Of a stretch of DNA of 64,000 nucleotides, positions 24,189 through 32,759 are shown piece after piece. This stretch comes from Lutraria lutraria (taxonomy: Eukaryota > Mollusca > Bivalvia > Venerida > Mactridae). Positions within the stretch are counted from its first letter, which is position 1. Each line of letters opens with the position of its first letter. The stretch covers positions 17,328,386 to 17,392,385 of the forward strand of contig OZ026839.1 of the NCBI GenBank assembly GCA_964023205.1, read 5' to 3'. Below the pieces are notes generated by a model. The model saw nothing but the letters and a program-made list of their open reading frames with translations, was not told the origin of the DNA and made no database searches. Position numbers and translations under genes: made by a program.

Positions 24189-24779
24189 TTAATGATCACC
24201 ATAAAGAGTTGTATTTCTATGTATGATACTATGATACAAACGTCTGTGACCTTCTGGTCTAGAGTTACGTTGAGCACAACACTTTTGTCCACATTTATTC
24301 ACATATTGAGCATGCATGTAATAAGTACCATAATATTGTTGAAACCAATGCGTCACATAAGTGTCATTTTTTCCATACATGTCCGGTTTGAATCGGGTTA
24401 ACAGTATCTGGTTCAAGTCACATTCACGTGAGATAAAATCCAAAGCGAATAGACAATACACACCACACACCGGTAACATATCGCCTTGTATTCTCATGGC
24501 ATTCCACAGATAAGTTTTGTTGGCATGTTTTTTCACAAAGGATAGAATCTCTTCGAAAGGTGGTAATCCGTAGGAATCAAAGTACACTGCTTTATTGTCT
24601 TTTAAATAAAGAGCCACCCAGTGTTCTCCAGGTTGATCCCCGTTATGGGTATTCACAATATAGGCTTTCACGTCATGCGGTTTCTCTGAAGGTAATTGAT
24701 CTTTGGCACAAACACGTGCACGTAGTGGTTTTAATAACGGTGAATGATCTAATAGGTATTGTAGTTCATTCGTCTCCAT
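24189..24779 (-). CDS. Adenain-like maturation cysteine protease
   Basis: 196 residues from the ATG at 24779. The frame is open to 24815 but begins there with GTG. It belongs to the adenovirus-protease/Ulp1-like clan found in Polintons. Visible catalytic layout: His53 in GEHWVALYL, Asp68 in YFDSYG, Gln98 in RIQGD (oxyanion hole) and Cys105 in PVCGVYC. In related viruses it cleaves capsid precursors during virion maturation. The extra C-terminal tail (~150-196) is Cys/His/Arg-rich. The start overlaps the end of the upstream gene by 14 nt. Confidence 0.95.
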   Translation of the reverse strand: METNELQYLLDHSPLLKPLRARVCAKDQLPSEKPHDVKAYIVNTHNGDQPGEHWVALYLKDNKAVYFDSYGLPPFEEILSFVKKHANKTYLWNAMRIQGDMLPVCGVYCLFALDFISRECDLNQILLTRFKPDMYGKNDTYVTHWFQQYYGTYYMHAQYVNKCGQKCCAQRNSRPEGHRRLYHSIIHRNTTLYGDH

Positions 24780-25230
24780 AATGCCAATTTCTGTTGACAC
24801 GTTCAGCCCAAACACTGATCCATTGATCTATGAACTGATTCTGAGTGAGTTCTTCTTTAAATTGAATCCATAATCGACACGCGTCTCCTTTTTCACTATC
24901 GGTCAAGGTCACTAATTCAGGATACCACTTTTCCATGACCTTGAACACGTCCAAACGTTGAATCGCTTTTTGAATGTAAAGTTCTGTCCACTCTTCCGTA
25001 TTCGTGTATAAGCAGAGTACATGTTGTACTTGACTAGGATGATTCACTCGACAACCATAACAGTCTTTATGCACTTGATTATAAATTAAAGATTGGAGTG
25101 CTTCTGTGACGTGATGATTCAAGCACTCTTGTAAAAAGTCCGTCCTTGAACTTGTACAACAAGGATACGCCAATAACTTCATTTCGTAATCTTGTCCTTT
25201 TTCCAGGTGTTCAATATCCATGTCTTCCAT
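24766..25230 (-). CDS. Unknown Polinton protein between capsid and protease genes
   Basis: 154 residues, mostly helical in composition. It has conserved-looking Cys pairs (PCCTSS, DCYGC), a Trp-rich C-terminal half and an acidic N-terminus. It starts one nucleotide after the major capsid stop and overlaps the protease start. I do not recognise the family. Position suggests a late virion or assembly protein. Confidence 0.8.
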   Translation of the reverse strand: MEDMDIEHLEKGQDYEMKLLAYPCCTSSRTDFLQECLNHHVTEALQSLIYNQVHKDCYGCRVNHPSQVQHVLCLYTNTEEWTELYIQKAIQRLDVFKVMEKWYPELVTLTDSEKGDACRLWIQFKEELTQNQFIDQWISVWAERVNRNWHYGDE

Positions 25231-25231
25231 C

Positions 25232-26530
25232 TTAATAATCTAGAAGCACTTCTCTGAATTGATTGATTTCAATTTGATTGTCGTATTCCGCAAATACAAT
25301 CACGTTGATGGCTTGTGCAAGTGCTGTTCCAAAGTGAAATTCCAATCTCAGATTGCCCGTTTTTATAGGATGGAGTTGACCTTCCTCGCAACCTTGATCT
25401 GCTGTCAAGTCCAACCCCCAGAGTGTGTATCCGTTCCGATAATCATTCATGCTCAATCCAAATGAACGATTGAGACCAAGAGCTCCTGTCGCTTGATAGA
25501 GTGACATGTAGGATCTTAGAACTTCTCCCGTTTCAAAATTGGGTTGAAACGCTTTGTTATGAATACTTTTTCCGTCAATGCTGACTTCTAGATGATTCAG
25601 TGTAAAATGACGGAAATCAAAGGGGTTGGTAGCCATGTCTCCATTCATGTCTCCATTTCTTACCATACCGATGATAAGACGTTTTGGCAATTGACCTTGA
25701 AATAAATGATCTTCAATCTTGGATCGTTGACCGTTAGGAATCGTAAATGTTTTTACTTCAGTTCGTCGGATGGGGATTTTCATGTTATGTTGAGCAATCT
25801 GTTGATTGAGTTGATTGGCTACCACTGGCAGTAAATCTACTGTTCTTACATTAAATCCTGCTTCTAGAAACTTGATTTTACCCGGTGAAGTACTCATGAG
25901 ACAGAATTGAGGTGACGCTTTGTTTAGTCTTAAGCGTATTTCCATACCATTGGGTAAATATTTATCTTGCATCATCAGATCCAAATGAAGCCGTCCACAT
26001 AGTTCCACCACACGACTTTGATGGACACGAGCACGTCTCTTACCATAGCCCTTGTTATCCCCGTCATGTACTTTTTCGAGCATATGACCAGCGGTGTCTT
26101 CAGCCCATAACTCTAACGCCTGAAGCTGAGTGTCTTTACAGCTTGAGGTGAAGGAGAGTAAATTTTCTATGTATGCCCGATAGGCATACGTGTCCGCATT
26201 GCTGGTGATCAGTTTATTATTCAGATACACATCAATGCTTGAGAACATGCTGTGAAAGAAATTGTTGACGGTAGCAATTTCACTGTCGCCCGCTAGGTCT
26301 GTACCATCTGCCTGTATAATTTTTAGTTTTAGGTACAGGTAAGATTGATTCAGATCTGTCCATTTTTCTGTCTGTGCAGGAATCACAAATTCAATCGGAG
26401 CATTATTGTCCAGGGCAGAAATGGGATAATGCTCAGTCCATTGACCTTCTTGCATGGCTGTCATGGTAGGTGGTACAACAGACACATCCAACTCTGTCTT
26501 ACTACATTCACAGGAACCGTGTTGCATCAT
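25232..26530 (-). CDS. Polinton major capsid protein (double jelly-roll)
   Basis: 432 residues. The sequence pattern (IEFVIPAQTEKWTDLNQSYL near residue 45, YRAYIENLLSF near 115, later DMNGDMATNPFDF) matches the widespread Polinton/adintovirus capsid family. In invertebrate genomes this family is often annotated as F54H12.2-like. It is expected to form trimeric hexon-like capsomers. The length fits the family. It is flanked by the core-like protein upstream (2-nt gap) and the unknown downstream. The frame is fully open. Confidence 0.93.
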   Translation of the reverse strand: MMQHGSCECSKTELDVSVVPPTMTAMQEGQWTEHYPISALDNNAPIEFVIPAQTEKWTDLNQSYLYLKLKIIQADGTDLAGDSEIATVNNFFHSMFSSIDVYLNNKLITSNADTYAYRAYIENLLSFTSSCKDTQLQALELWAEDTAGHMLEKVHDGDNKGYGKRRARVHQSRVVELCGRLHLDLMMQDKYLPNGMEIRLRLNKASPQFCLMSTSPGKIKFLEAGFNVRTVDLLPVVANQLNQQIAQHNMKIPIRRTEVKTFTIPNGQRSKIEDHLFQGQLPKRLIIGMVRNGDMNGDMATNPFDFRHFTLNHLEVSIDGKSIHNKAFQPNFETGEVLRSYMSLYQATGALGLNRSFGLSMNDYRNGYTLWGLDLTADQGCEEGQLHPIKTGNLRLEFHFGTALAQAINVIVFAEYDNQIEINQFREVLLDY

Positions 26531-26532
26531 GA

Positions 26533-26898
26533 TTAATCGAAAATATCAAGAGGTCTGGCCTGCTTAACTCGGCGATGATGAAGTTTCGAATGAGGTCTTT
26601 TCTTGACTGGTTTGCTCTTTATACGTCTTTTAGGGCTGGCCACGGCATGTAGCAAGGATTCACCCACATCTTTTAACACAGAGGCTCCACGTTTTCGTAT
26701 TACTTGTTTAGCGTTTGATCCTGTCAAGATATCTTTGATAGCGGCTTTTCCTTGCTGGAGTCCTTCTTTTTTCAAGGTGCGAACTCCAGATTTCACAAAT
26801 GGATTCAGTAAAGGTATAATTCTTTTCATGGCTTTCTTAAACATGGATCCAAGTCCGTGTCCATATTGTCGAGGTTGACCTTGGTAAGTAGGTATCAT
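26533..26898 (-). CDS. Small basic core / pVI-pX-like virion protein
   Basis: 121 residues, strongly basic (Lys/Arg ~30% in the C-terminal half). An N-terminal QYGHGLGSMFKKAMKRIIP segment could form an amphipathic helix. Such Gly-rich N-termini followed by an amphipathic helix occur in Polinton/adintovirus virion proteins compared with adenovirus pVI or pX. The GxG context is also a candidate site for the element's own protease. It overlaps the penton gene by ATGA. Confidence 0.75.
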   Translation of the reverse strand: MIPTYQGQPRQYGHGLGSMFKKAMKRIIPLLNPFVKSGVRTLKKEGLQQGKAAIKDILTGSNAKQVIRKRGASVLKDVGESLLHAVASPKRRIKSKPVKKRPHSKLHHRRVKQARPLDIFD

Positions 26899-27737
26899 TG
26901 TCTTTGACGTAGGTGTAGTTTCACCATAGACTTCCCATGAATAAACTGAATAGACTGGCCAGTGTCACCCCTTATATGGATAGTGATGGTGTCAAAGTCG
27001 GCTTTAGCCAGTGGTACATAGTGTAAATTCAAGAACTCGAAATGAATATGAGGGTTAGTTCCTGCTTTCGTTCTCGGATCAAATGGAGCTACACGTAAGA
27101 TGGGGGCTTCTATGTTTCCCAAATAGGTATAAGACGCAAGGTCGGAATAAACAAACAAATGATTATGACCCATGTTAATATCTACGCCATGAGGAAACGG
27201 TTCCGGAGTGTCTTTAAAAAAGATGGTAGAAGAACTATCAGGGGCTCCACCCAGTTTAATAAACATGTGAGGATGAAACTGAATGCCTAGTTGATCCGAA
27301 CTGTCCAGTTTTGCGCGTTTACTTTGTCCTGAAAAACCCATGGTAAATCGAAGGCCTTTCTGTCTAAATATTTTACCTAATTGATCTTTCACGGTAAAGT
27401 CAATCGTCTCGATCAAATGTTGGGGTGTGACATAAGTTCCTATAGGAATACAAAGTCGTACACCTTTTTCTTCTTTATTGGGGAGAGTACAATAGGTCTC
27501 AAAGTTTTCTAAGGCCTTACCCAGGACAGGATCATGTGTGACAATGTAGAAATGTCGCTCTTCTTCAGTGACATTAATGACCTGACTAGGAACAATCATT
27601 TCCACTAAGGCAATTTCCCAATCTTGTTTATTGAGATGGATGGGTTTTGCCAGTTTGGTACGAAAACAACATTGCGTATTGTCTTGGAATAAATCCATAG
27701 AGCTATCACTCATGAGTGTGATGTAAAACGAACTCAT
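26895..27737 (-). CDS. Penton-like minor capsid protein (single jelly-roll)
   Basis: 280 residues. The N-terminal pattern FYITLMSDSSMDLFQDNT, then an LNKQDWEIALVEMIVPSQV segment, is typical of the Polinton minor capsid/penton protein. It would occupy the icosahedral vertices. It is placed directly beside the core and major capsid genes, with 4-nt ATGA overlaps at both its start and its stop. Confidence 0.88.
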   Translation of the reverse strand: MSSFYITLMSDSSMDLFQDNTQCCFRTKLAKPIHLNKQDWEIALVEMIVPSQVINVTEEERHFYIVTHDPVLGKALENFETYCTLPNKEEKGVRLCIPIGTYVTPQHLIETIDFTVKDQLGKIFRQKGLRFTMGFSGQSKRAKLDSSDQLGIQFHPHMFIKLGGAPDSSSTIFFKDTPEPFPHGVDINMGHNHLFVYSDLASYTYLGNIEAPILRVAPFDPRTKAGTNPHIHFEFLNLHYVPLAKADFDTITIHIRGDTGQSIQFIHGKSMVKLHLRQRQ

Positions 27738-27979
27738 GTTGATTTAGGTTTATTGAATTTCAAGGAGGGATTCGGTAGAATATAACCTAGAGAACTACTT
27801 AAAAGCAGAAGCCACAATTCTCGATCGGGTCGTTGAAAACACAAATTAAATAGCGATACGGTAATAATAATAAATACCACTACAATTTGTGCAAAAAAAG
27901 TGACCTTATTTTTGGGTTCACACAATTTGGTTTGCTCTGAGGCAGTCACTACCACACTGGCCGTATCGGTTTGAGACAT
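27734..27979 (-). CDS. Small membrane protein with conserved LGYILPNP tail motif
   Basis: 81 residues from the ATG at 27979. A longer reading would need a TTG at 28027. One clear membrane helix lies at ~27-48 (FFAQIVVVFIIITVSLF) and a second hydrophobic stretch at ~54-68, ending in SLGYILPNPSLK. Small membrane proteins with this tail occur next to the penton gene in many Polintons (from memory of the family). The role is unknown; membrane interaction in assembly or entry is possible. Confidence 0.8.
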   Translation of the reverse strand: MSQTDTASVVVTASEQTKLCEPKNKVTFFAQIVVVFIIITVSLFNLCFQRPDRELWLLLLSSSLGYILPNPSLKFNKPKST

Positions 27980-27999
27980 GATGTATTTATTAACAAACT

Positions 28000-29073
28000 T
28001 CAAACGAGATGGGATTCGGGAATCCAACTGTCAAATTTCGAAGGATAACCTTTCCAATGTACTTTAATTTCACGTCTTCCGTCTACCTTACTCTGGCGAT
28101 GTGCGAGCACTGATTCAATTTCATAGATAGCATCATCTTTTATAACCTGTACTTCAGAGAAATAAAACGAACCCAAAATGGGTTCTCCGTCTAAATCAGT
28201 CAATTTCACAGTAGCAGGAGAGGTCTTTTTGACTTGGATCACTTTAAACAGTTCAGTGGTCCAATTAGGTAGATAACCTTTATCAAATGTACGTTTTGTT
28301 TTATTGATACGAACAATATCTCCCACATGAAGGGTCGTCGACGCTTTTTTTCTTGATTTTCCATACAAGGTCAAGGCCACTTGAGATTCGTTATTCTCAT
28401 TTACGGATACGGGTGCCATTTGTATACTACGATGAACACGATGATTATAGGCATGCACGAGATCAGACAATACCTGAATATACCTTCGTGTTTTATGATG
28501 CGTAAAGTATTTCCACATGCGTGATTTTAAGGTCCGTTGAAAACGTTCCACTATACTAGCCTTAGTTTCTGGGTTTTCAGTCGTAAAATAATGAATCCCT
28601 ACTTTGTCTAAAAACTGTTGAAACCTTTGATTCTTGAATTCTGTTCCTTTATCGGTTTGCAACGCTTTAGGTTGTCTCGTTTTAAGAATAGAGCGAAACG
28701 CTTCCACCAATGTGAGCCCCGTTTTATCCTTGAGGGGAACGACCCAAGCATATTTTGAAAACACGTCAATGACACACAACAAATATCGATAAGGGGTGTT
28801 GTACTGAGCCAAGGATTGCATGTCTGCCAAATCAGCTTGCCATTGATGATCAATACCACCCACAATCGTTTTCCGTCTCGAGAATACCCTACGGATAGGT
28901 TTGTGCAGGGTATAGGTCTTTTGTCCCTTCAACCAGGATCGCACTTGACTTGGCGTAATGGATTTCAGTTGAGTTCGAGCTGCTGTAGTAAGACGTTCTA
29001 CCCCACCAAAACCAGCCGGATGATGGGGATCATAATAAATCTGATGTAACAGACTGTCTACCTTTTTGTTCAT
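28000..29073 (-). CDS. Polinton integrase (rve, DD35E) with C-terminal chromodomain
   Basis: 357 residues from the ATG at 29073 (the open frame upstream begins GTG). Retroviral-type integrase core: Asp81 in QADLADM, Asp141 in TDKGTEF and Glu176 in SIVERF, giving exact DD35E spacing. The N-terminus carries the Polinton-type YYDPHHPAGFGGVERL block. The last ~42 residues form a chromodomain (YEIESVLAHR ... VHWKGYPSKFDSWIPE) with aromatic cage residues. It catalyses insertion with 6-bp duplications, and the chromodomain may steer it to methylated chromatin. Confidence 0.96.
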   Translation of the reverse strand: MNKKVDSLLHQIYYDPHHPAGFGGVERLTTAARTQLKSITPSQVRSWLKGQKTYTLHKPIRRVFSRRKTIVGGIDHQWQADLADMQSLAQYNTPYRYLLCVIDVFSKYAWVVPLKDKTGLTLVEAFRSILKTRQPKALQTDKGTEFKNQRFQQFLDKVGIHYFTTENPETKASIVERFQRTLKSRMWKYFTHHKTRRYIQVLSDLVHAYNHRVHRSIQMAPVSVNENNESQVALTLYGKSRKKASTTLHVGDIVRINKTKRTFDKGYLPNWTTELFKVIQVKKTSPATVKLTDLDGEPILGSFYFSEVQVIKDDAIYEIESVLAHRQSKVDGRREIKVHWKGYPSKFDSWIPESHLV

Positions 29074-29078
29074 GTTGT

Positions 29079-29828
29079 CTAGTAGGCTTCCCACTTAGGT
29101 TCTGCTTTCATCTGTTTGACAGGTTTACTTATAGGTTCTGCTTTCATCTGTTTGGCAGGTTTACTTATAGGTGAACGAGGCTCAACAAAACTATCAAAGA
29201 ATTCATCATCTTCCTCCGAATCGTCTGCTTTTTGCATCCATGACCATCTCCGTTTATTTCCTATCGCTTCTTGTGGTACATTGACATCTCTTAGTCCACT
29301 AGAAAACTGTTCCCATCCTCTAGGCTCCGACCCTTTTCTATGACGTATGACATCATTGACCAAATCAATAATGTTGGATCCTTGTATTGGTTTTCCATGG
29401 TATTCCAACATCCCTTGATCATTCCATGACATGTGGGGATGATTTTGTAGAAAGTGTAATAAAAGCTGAGTTTTTCGACGCATAGTAGTAGGAACACTTT
29501 CAAGAATCCGATCCGTCAATGTAGCAGGAGCCGCTTGTGCACCTTGAGCAGCTGGAACAACCGGTGCAGCCGGTGCAACTGGTGCAGCCAGAGTAGCCGG
29601 TTCACGTGCTTTTTGATGAGACAGTTGAAACTTTTGCAAGACTTGTCCATAGTGTTGTGCTTTTTCTGATTCAGACAACGATTCATTTTGTAATACGTCT
29701 CCCATTTGTTTCTGTAAATCGGATGTTTGACTGACTTGCGGGGGAGGAGGTAAACGTGGTCGTTGTTCTGTTTTCCATCGATTCATCTCTTCTAGCATTT
29801 TGAACGGGACGATAGCCATTTTCTTCAT
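29079..29828 (-). CDS. Conserved Polinton protein of unknown function
   Basis: 249 residues. Pro-rich linkers (RLPPPPQ; Ala/Pro/Val repeats at ~95-125) separate an N-terminal helical part from a conserved block at ~128-215 (ILESVPTTMRRKTQLLLHFL, GSNIIDLVNDVIRHRKG). I recall this block from Polinton-associated hypothetical proteins. The C-terminus is acidic with a duplicated SKPxKQMKAEP repeat. It overlaps the upstream gene by ATGA and ends 5 nt before the integrase ATG. No enzymatic motif. Confidence 0.8.
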   Translation of the reverse strand: MKKMAIVPFKMLEEMNRWKTEQRPRLPPPPQVSQTSDLQKQMGDVLQNESLSESEKAQHYGQVLQKFQLSHQKAREPATLAAPVAPAAPVVPAAQGAQAAPATLTDRILESVPTTMRRKTQLLLHFLQNHPHMSWNDQGMLEYHGKPIQGSNIIDLVNDVIRHRKGSEPRGWEQFSSGLRDVNVPQEAIGNKRRWSWMQKADDSEEDDEFFDSFVEPRSPISKPAKQMKAEPISKPVKQMKAEPKWEAY

Positions 29829-30196
29829 AGCTTTTTCACCAGTGTGGCAACACCTCCACTGAGTGCTCCTGCAGCAACAGCTTTAGCAATGATTGGAGCA
29901 AGAGCCAGTAATGGAAATAATCCTCCTTTTTGATTCAACACACGTTTCTTTTTTTGAATGGATACTCTTTTATCTGCTAAAGTGCGGAGATGTTGACGCT
30001 TGGACTTCAACCTTTGCTTTTGAGAGGGGGATAAGGCAACATTGCCTTTTAAAACATTCTGACAGCATTCTGACACACATTGAATCATTTCTTTAGATGC
30101 TCCATGTATCATCTTTCTTCTTAACCCATCTGGGGCTTGAGTTAAACCCAAAACCAGATGTCCGTATTTATGCAGGAGTGGTCTCTTTGGTGCCAT
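29825..30196 (-). CDS. Basic 'GG' protein, short paralogue
   Basis: 123 residues. A helical basic domain (REM/KEM-type repeats, ~20-75) is followed by KKKRVLNQKGGLFPLL and a hydrophobic Ala/Gly-rich C-terminus that could insert in membrane. The layout and spaced residues match the first ~95 residues of the neighbouring 383-residue protein, so the two look like tandem duplicates. A TATA box lies 42 nt upstream. Probably a virion or core protein (inference). Confidence 0.78.
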   Translation of the reverse strand: MAPKRPLLHKYGHLVLGLTQAPDGLRRKMIHGASKEMIQCVSECCQNVLKGNVALSPSQKQRLKSKRQHLRTLADKRVSIQKKKRVLNQKGGLFPLLALAPIIAKAVAAGALSGGVATLVKKL

Positions 30197-30230
30197 TATG
30201 TCAAATAATACCTGTTTTTACTTCTTCACA

Positions 30231-30238
30231 GCTTTTAT
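30231..30238 (-). promoter_or_regulatory. TATA box for the 123-residue gene
   Basis: Minus-strand TATAAAAG, with its first base 42 nt before the ATG at 30196. It overlaps the stop codon region of the upstream 383-residue gene. Confidence 0.6.
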
Positions 30239-31386
30239 ACTAAAGCATCAAAGGCTTGTCTTGAAGCTGGATTCATAGGGCCCTGTCTCATCAGGTGAAT
30301 ACGATGTCTCAAAAGGGGTTTCAAGACGGCCTGTCTTGATAAGGTAGACAAGGATAGGGGTGAAAAACGGCACAATGGAGTGTCTGGTGAACTTCTTGAA
30401 CTGGGAGATGATCTACTAGATGATCTGCTGGATGAATTTCTTGATAAACTACTTGACCCACTGGTTGAAGAACTACTTGGCGAACTGAAGCTGCTTGGTC
30501 CACTTCTAGATGAACTGCTTGCCCCACTGCTTGAATAACTGCTTGGCCCACTGCTTGAATAACTGCTTGGCCCACTGCTTGAATAACTGCTTGGCGAACT
30601 GAAGCTGCTTGGTCCACTTCTAGATAAACTGTTTGATCCACTTCTTGATAAACTTCTAGATGAACTGATTGGTCCACTTCTTGATAAACTTCTAGATGAA
30701 CTTTTAGGTGTACTAAAACTGTTTGATCCACTTCTTGATAAACTTCTAGATGAACTTTTAGGTGTACTAAAACTGTTTGATCCACTTCTAGAAGAATTTC
30801 TTAAGCTTCTAGATGAGCTAAAGTTCAAACTACTCACAGGACTGATAGGAGACCATTGTAACTTACTGATTGGAGTTACAGCCATAGAGGGTGTTGAAGT
30901 GGTTTGCTTTCGACGACGGAGAGTAATAAAACGTTCATTGATCTTGGCAGGCGATTTTCTAGCTTTTTTAGCTGGAGCTTTTCTTGCTCTTTTAGCTGGA
31001 GATTTTCTAGGTTTTCTAGCAGGCGCTTTTCTTTTAGCTGGAGATTTTACAAATTTACGAATCGTCTTTTGACCATTCCATCGGAGTAAACTTCGTATCA
31101 TAACTCCACCAAGAAATCCACCTCCTCCTGGTTTCAATATGAGTTGACGTTTAGTATCCATGTCCACTTGATCATCTCCCAGCTGCTCTAATTCATGCTG
31201 ATGTTTTTGCATAAAGTTTTGTGTTTGTTTAGGTAGCACAATTTTCTTTTTTAAAATCACCTTTGCTGCTAAGGTGAACCACTTGAGCATTTCTTTTAAT
31301 CCAGACCGTAGCATTTGCTCCCGTACAGTAGGGTCTCGTTCCTGACCCAAATGTTCTAACGATTGAGCTATGGCTGTGGCTGACAT
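30235..31386 (-). CDS. Long 'GG' protein with H1-like and Ser-rich tail (core-like)
   Basis: 383 residues. Residues 1-95 resemble the 123-residue neighbour and end in KRQLILKPGGGGFLGG. Residues ~115-150 are SPAKR/APAKK repeats like histone H1 tails. Residues ~185-335 are SRS/SGPSS low-complexity repeats with a visible internal 27-nt and related periodicity in the DNA. Such a basic, phosphorylatable tail suggests genome condensation in the virion. The frame is fully open. Confidence 0.78.
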   Translation of the reverse strand: MSATAIAQSLEHLGQERDPTVREQMLRSGLKEMLKWFTLAAKVILKKKIVLPKQTQNFMQKHQHELEQLGDDQVDMDTKRQLILKPGGGGFLGGVMIRSLLRWNGQKTIRKFVKSPAKRKAPARKPRKSPAKRARKAPAKKARKSPAKINERFITLRRRKQTTSTPSMAVTPISKLQWSPISPVSSLNFSSSRSLRNSSRSGSNSFSTPKSSSRSLSRSGSNSFSTPKSSSRSLSRSGPISSSRSLSRSGSNSLSRSGPSSFSSPSSYSSSGPSSYSSSGPSSYSSSGASSSSRSGPSSFSSPSSSSTSGSSSLSRNSSSRSSSRSSPSSRSSPDTPLCRFSPLSLSTLSRQAVLKPLLRHRIHLMRQGPMNPASRQAFDALV

Positions 31387-31420
31387 GATGACTGAATGAT
31401 CTTATATGAGTAAACGATGT

Positions 31421-31429
31421 TTATATATA
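31421..31429 (-). promoter_or_regulatory. TATA box for the 383-residue gene
   Basis: Minus-strand TATATATAA lies 43 nt before the ATG at 31386. It overlaps the 3' end of the ATPase coding sequence, so gene ends and promoters are superimposed. Confidence 0.6.
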
Positions 31430-32068
31430 CACAACTGGCCCACGTTTTTCTCCAGTGATCCAGTGATGAAAAATATCAGTTCTTAACCGATAACTGTCTG
31501 GTGTTTGAGGGTGAAAGTCAATCACTAAATACCCATGAGGTGTAGAGATAGCATCTTGATAAGCGGGTAACAAGTGTGGCAATTGAATTTGATTCGCCAA
31601 CACTTTGATTTGTCCTTTATCTCTTGTGTTTTGAAATAAGATCATGTAATGTGCATTTAAACTCAGGGTACGACTGGCTTTCGATTGTTGAAACATGTTT
31701 TGTGTAATGTAGATCACACTAGCATTACGATGGTGACCTTTTCGTGTAAACCATAATTTGATTTTCTCTTCATCTTTATCACCAAGCATGTCATCAAATA
31801 TAATTAAATGAGGAATGGATGTATCCTCTACTATCTCTTCATCCTCGTCAGGTATCCCCTGTATGAACCGAATACTAGGTTCTTGTTCTTGTAATTGTGC
31901 ATAGGCTACTTGCCATTCTTTGTAACACCATACAATACGCTCTGGTACTACTTGAAACAAATCTGATTTGTATTCCAACACCTTTTTTACGAATTGTGTT
32001 TTACCAGAGCCACTAGGGCCTGCGATAAACATATTGCAAGGATGCTTAAAAAGTAAACTGGACTCCAT
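31421..32068 (-). CDS. A32/FtsK-HerA-type DNA-packaging ATPase
   Basis: 215 residues. Walker A GPSGSGKT at 17-24, Walker B LIIFDD at 88-93 and a polar sensor strand VIYITQN at ~118-124. The length and order fit the packaging ATPases of Polintons, adintoviruses and related nucleocytoplasmic viruses. It would pump the genome into the preformed capsid. Confidence 0.94.
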   Translation of the reverse strand: MESSLLFKHPCNMFIAGPSGSGKTQFVKKVLEYKSDLFQVVPERIVWCYKEWQVAYAQLQEQEPSIRFIQGIPDEDEEIVEDTSIPHLIIFDDMLGDKDEEKIKLWFTRKGHHRNASVIYITQNMFQQSKASRTLSLNAHYMILFQNTRDKGQIKVLANQIQLPHLLPAYQDAISTPHGYLVIDFHPQTPDSYRLRTDIFHHWITGEKRGPVVYI

Positions 32069-32108
32069 GACGTGAAAATCACAACTAACACTATTGGAAG
32101 AAAAACAT

Positions 32109-32118
32109 TTTATTTATT
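32109..32118 (-). terminator. Overlapping AATAAA poly(A) signals
   Basis: On the minus strand AATAAATAAA follows the stop at 32131 by ~13 nt. It probably ends the transcript covering the three small genes below the polymerase. The same A/T run lies ~45 nt before the ATPase ATG and could also act as its TATA-like element. Confidence 0.55.
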
Positions 32119-32130
32119 TGTGTAACAAGT

Positions 32131-32493
32131 TTATGTATGAGTACAAGAATAATCACAACAAGAACAACACATGTCATGTAAGGGTAACAACAGTTTGTCA
32201 GAAAATTCAAACACACATTCTGAATGTCCAGATTGACTCAGAAATGTTAACACAGAGTCATTGTTCACCACCTGTTTGAACCAATCCGTTTCACTCAAGT
32301 CCATGGGTACTGATTGTTTATAAAATGAATTCATCACATGAAGTCCATGTTTCATTTCTTCAAACATGTCTGGTGTACTCAACTGTTGTCGAATCCATTC
32401 CAGAGAATGATGACCTTCAGGTATCTTCATACGATAAGCAAATACCAATGCTTTTCTCAACAGGGTATGGTTCATAATATCAAACTGTTCCAT
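32131..32493 (-). CDS. Unknown small Polinton protein with Cys-rich tail
   Basis: 120 residues, helical composition, ending in CCSCCDYSC, a possible metal site. It overlaps the preceding small gene by 22 nt. The C-terminal half shows a faint DW...V.NDxV pattern shared with that neighbour, which may indicate an old duplication. No family recognised. Confidence 0.7.
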   Translation of the reverse strand: MEQFDIMNHTLLRKALVFAYRMKIPEGHHSLEWIRQQLSTPDMFEEMKHGLHVMNSFYKQSVPMDLSETDWFKQVVNNDSVLTFLSQSGHSECVFEFSDKLLLPLHDMCCSCCDYSCTHT

Positions 32494-32759
32494 TCTTGAA
32501 TCGTGTGAATCACTCTATCGTTACATACATAAGTATTCCAATCGTCTCGATGGATAGCTTTCAAGTCTAAGTGTGCACTGATCATAGCATCACGAATCAT
32601 CTGTCTAAATAGTTCAAACGTGTGAGGATTCAGAATCCACGCGCGAATGTCCTTGACCTTGACAAGGTCATCTTGTACAATACTGTATAACGTATCCGTA
32701 TACAGCTCAAAGTCCAAAATGTAATATAAACTTATAAATCGTCTAGATGGTTTAACCAT
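32472..32759 (-). CDS. Unknown small Polinton protein
   Basis: 95 residues from the ATG at 32759 (upstream extension needs TTG). No motif is recognised. The gene overlaps neighbours at both ends, as is common in this cluster. A function in early replication or host interaction can only be guessed from its place behind PolB. Confidence 0.65.
   Translation of the reverse strand: MVKPSRRFISLYYILDFELYTDTLYSIVQDDLVKVKDIRAWILNPHTFELFRQMIRDAMISAHLDLKAIHRDDWNTYVCNDRVIHTIQEWNSLIL

Noticed and set aside
30321..30785. 154-codon minus-strand frame (Val/His/Gln/Asp repeats)
   Set aside because: Shadow frame of the Ser-rich repeats of the 383-residue gene.
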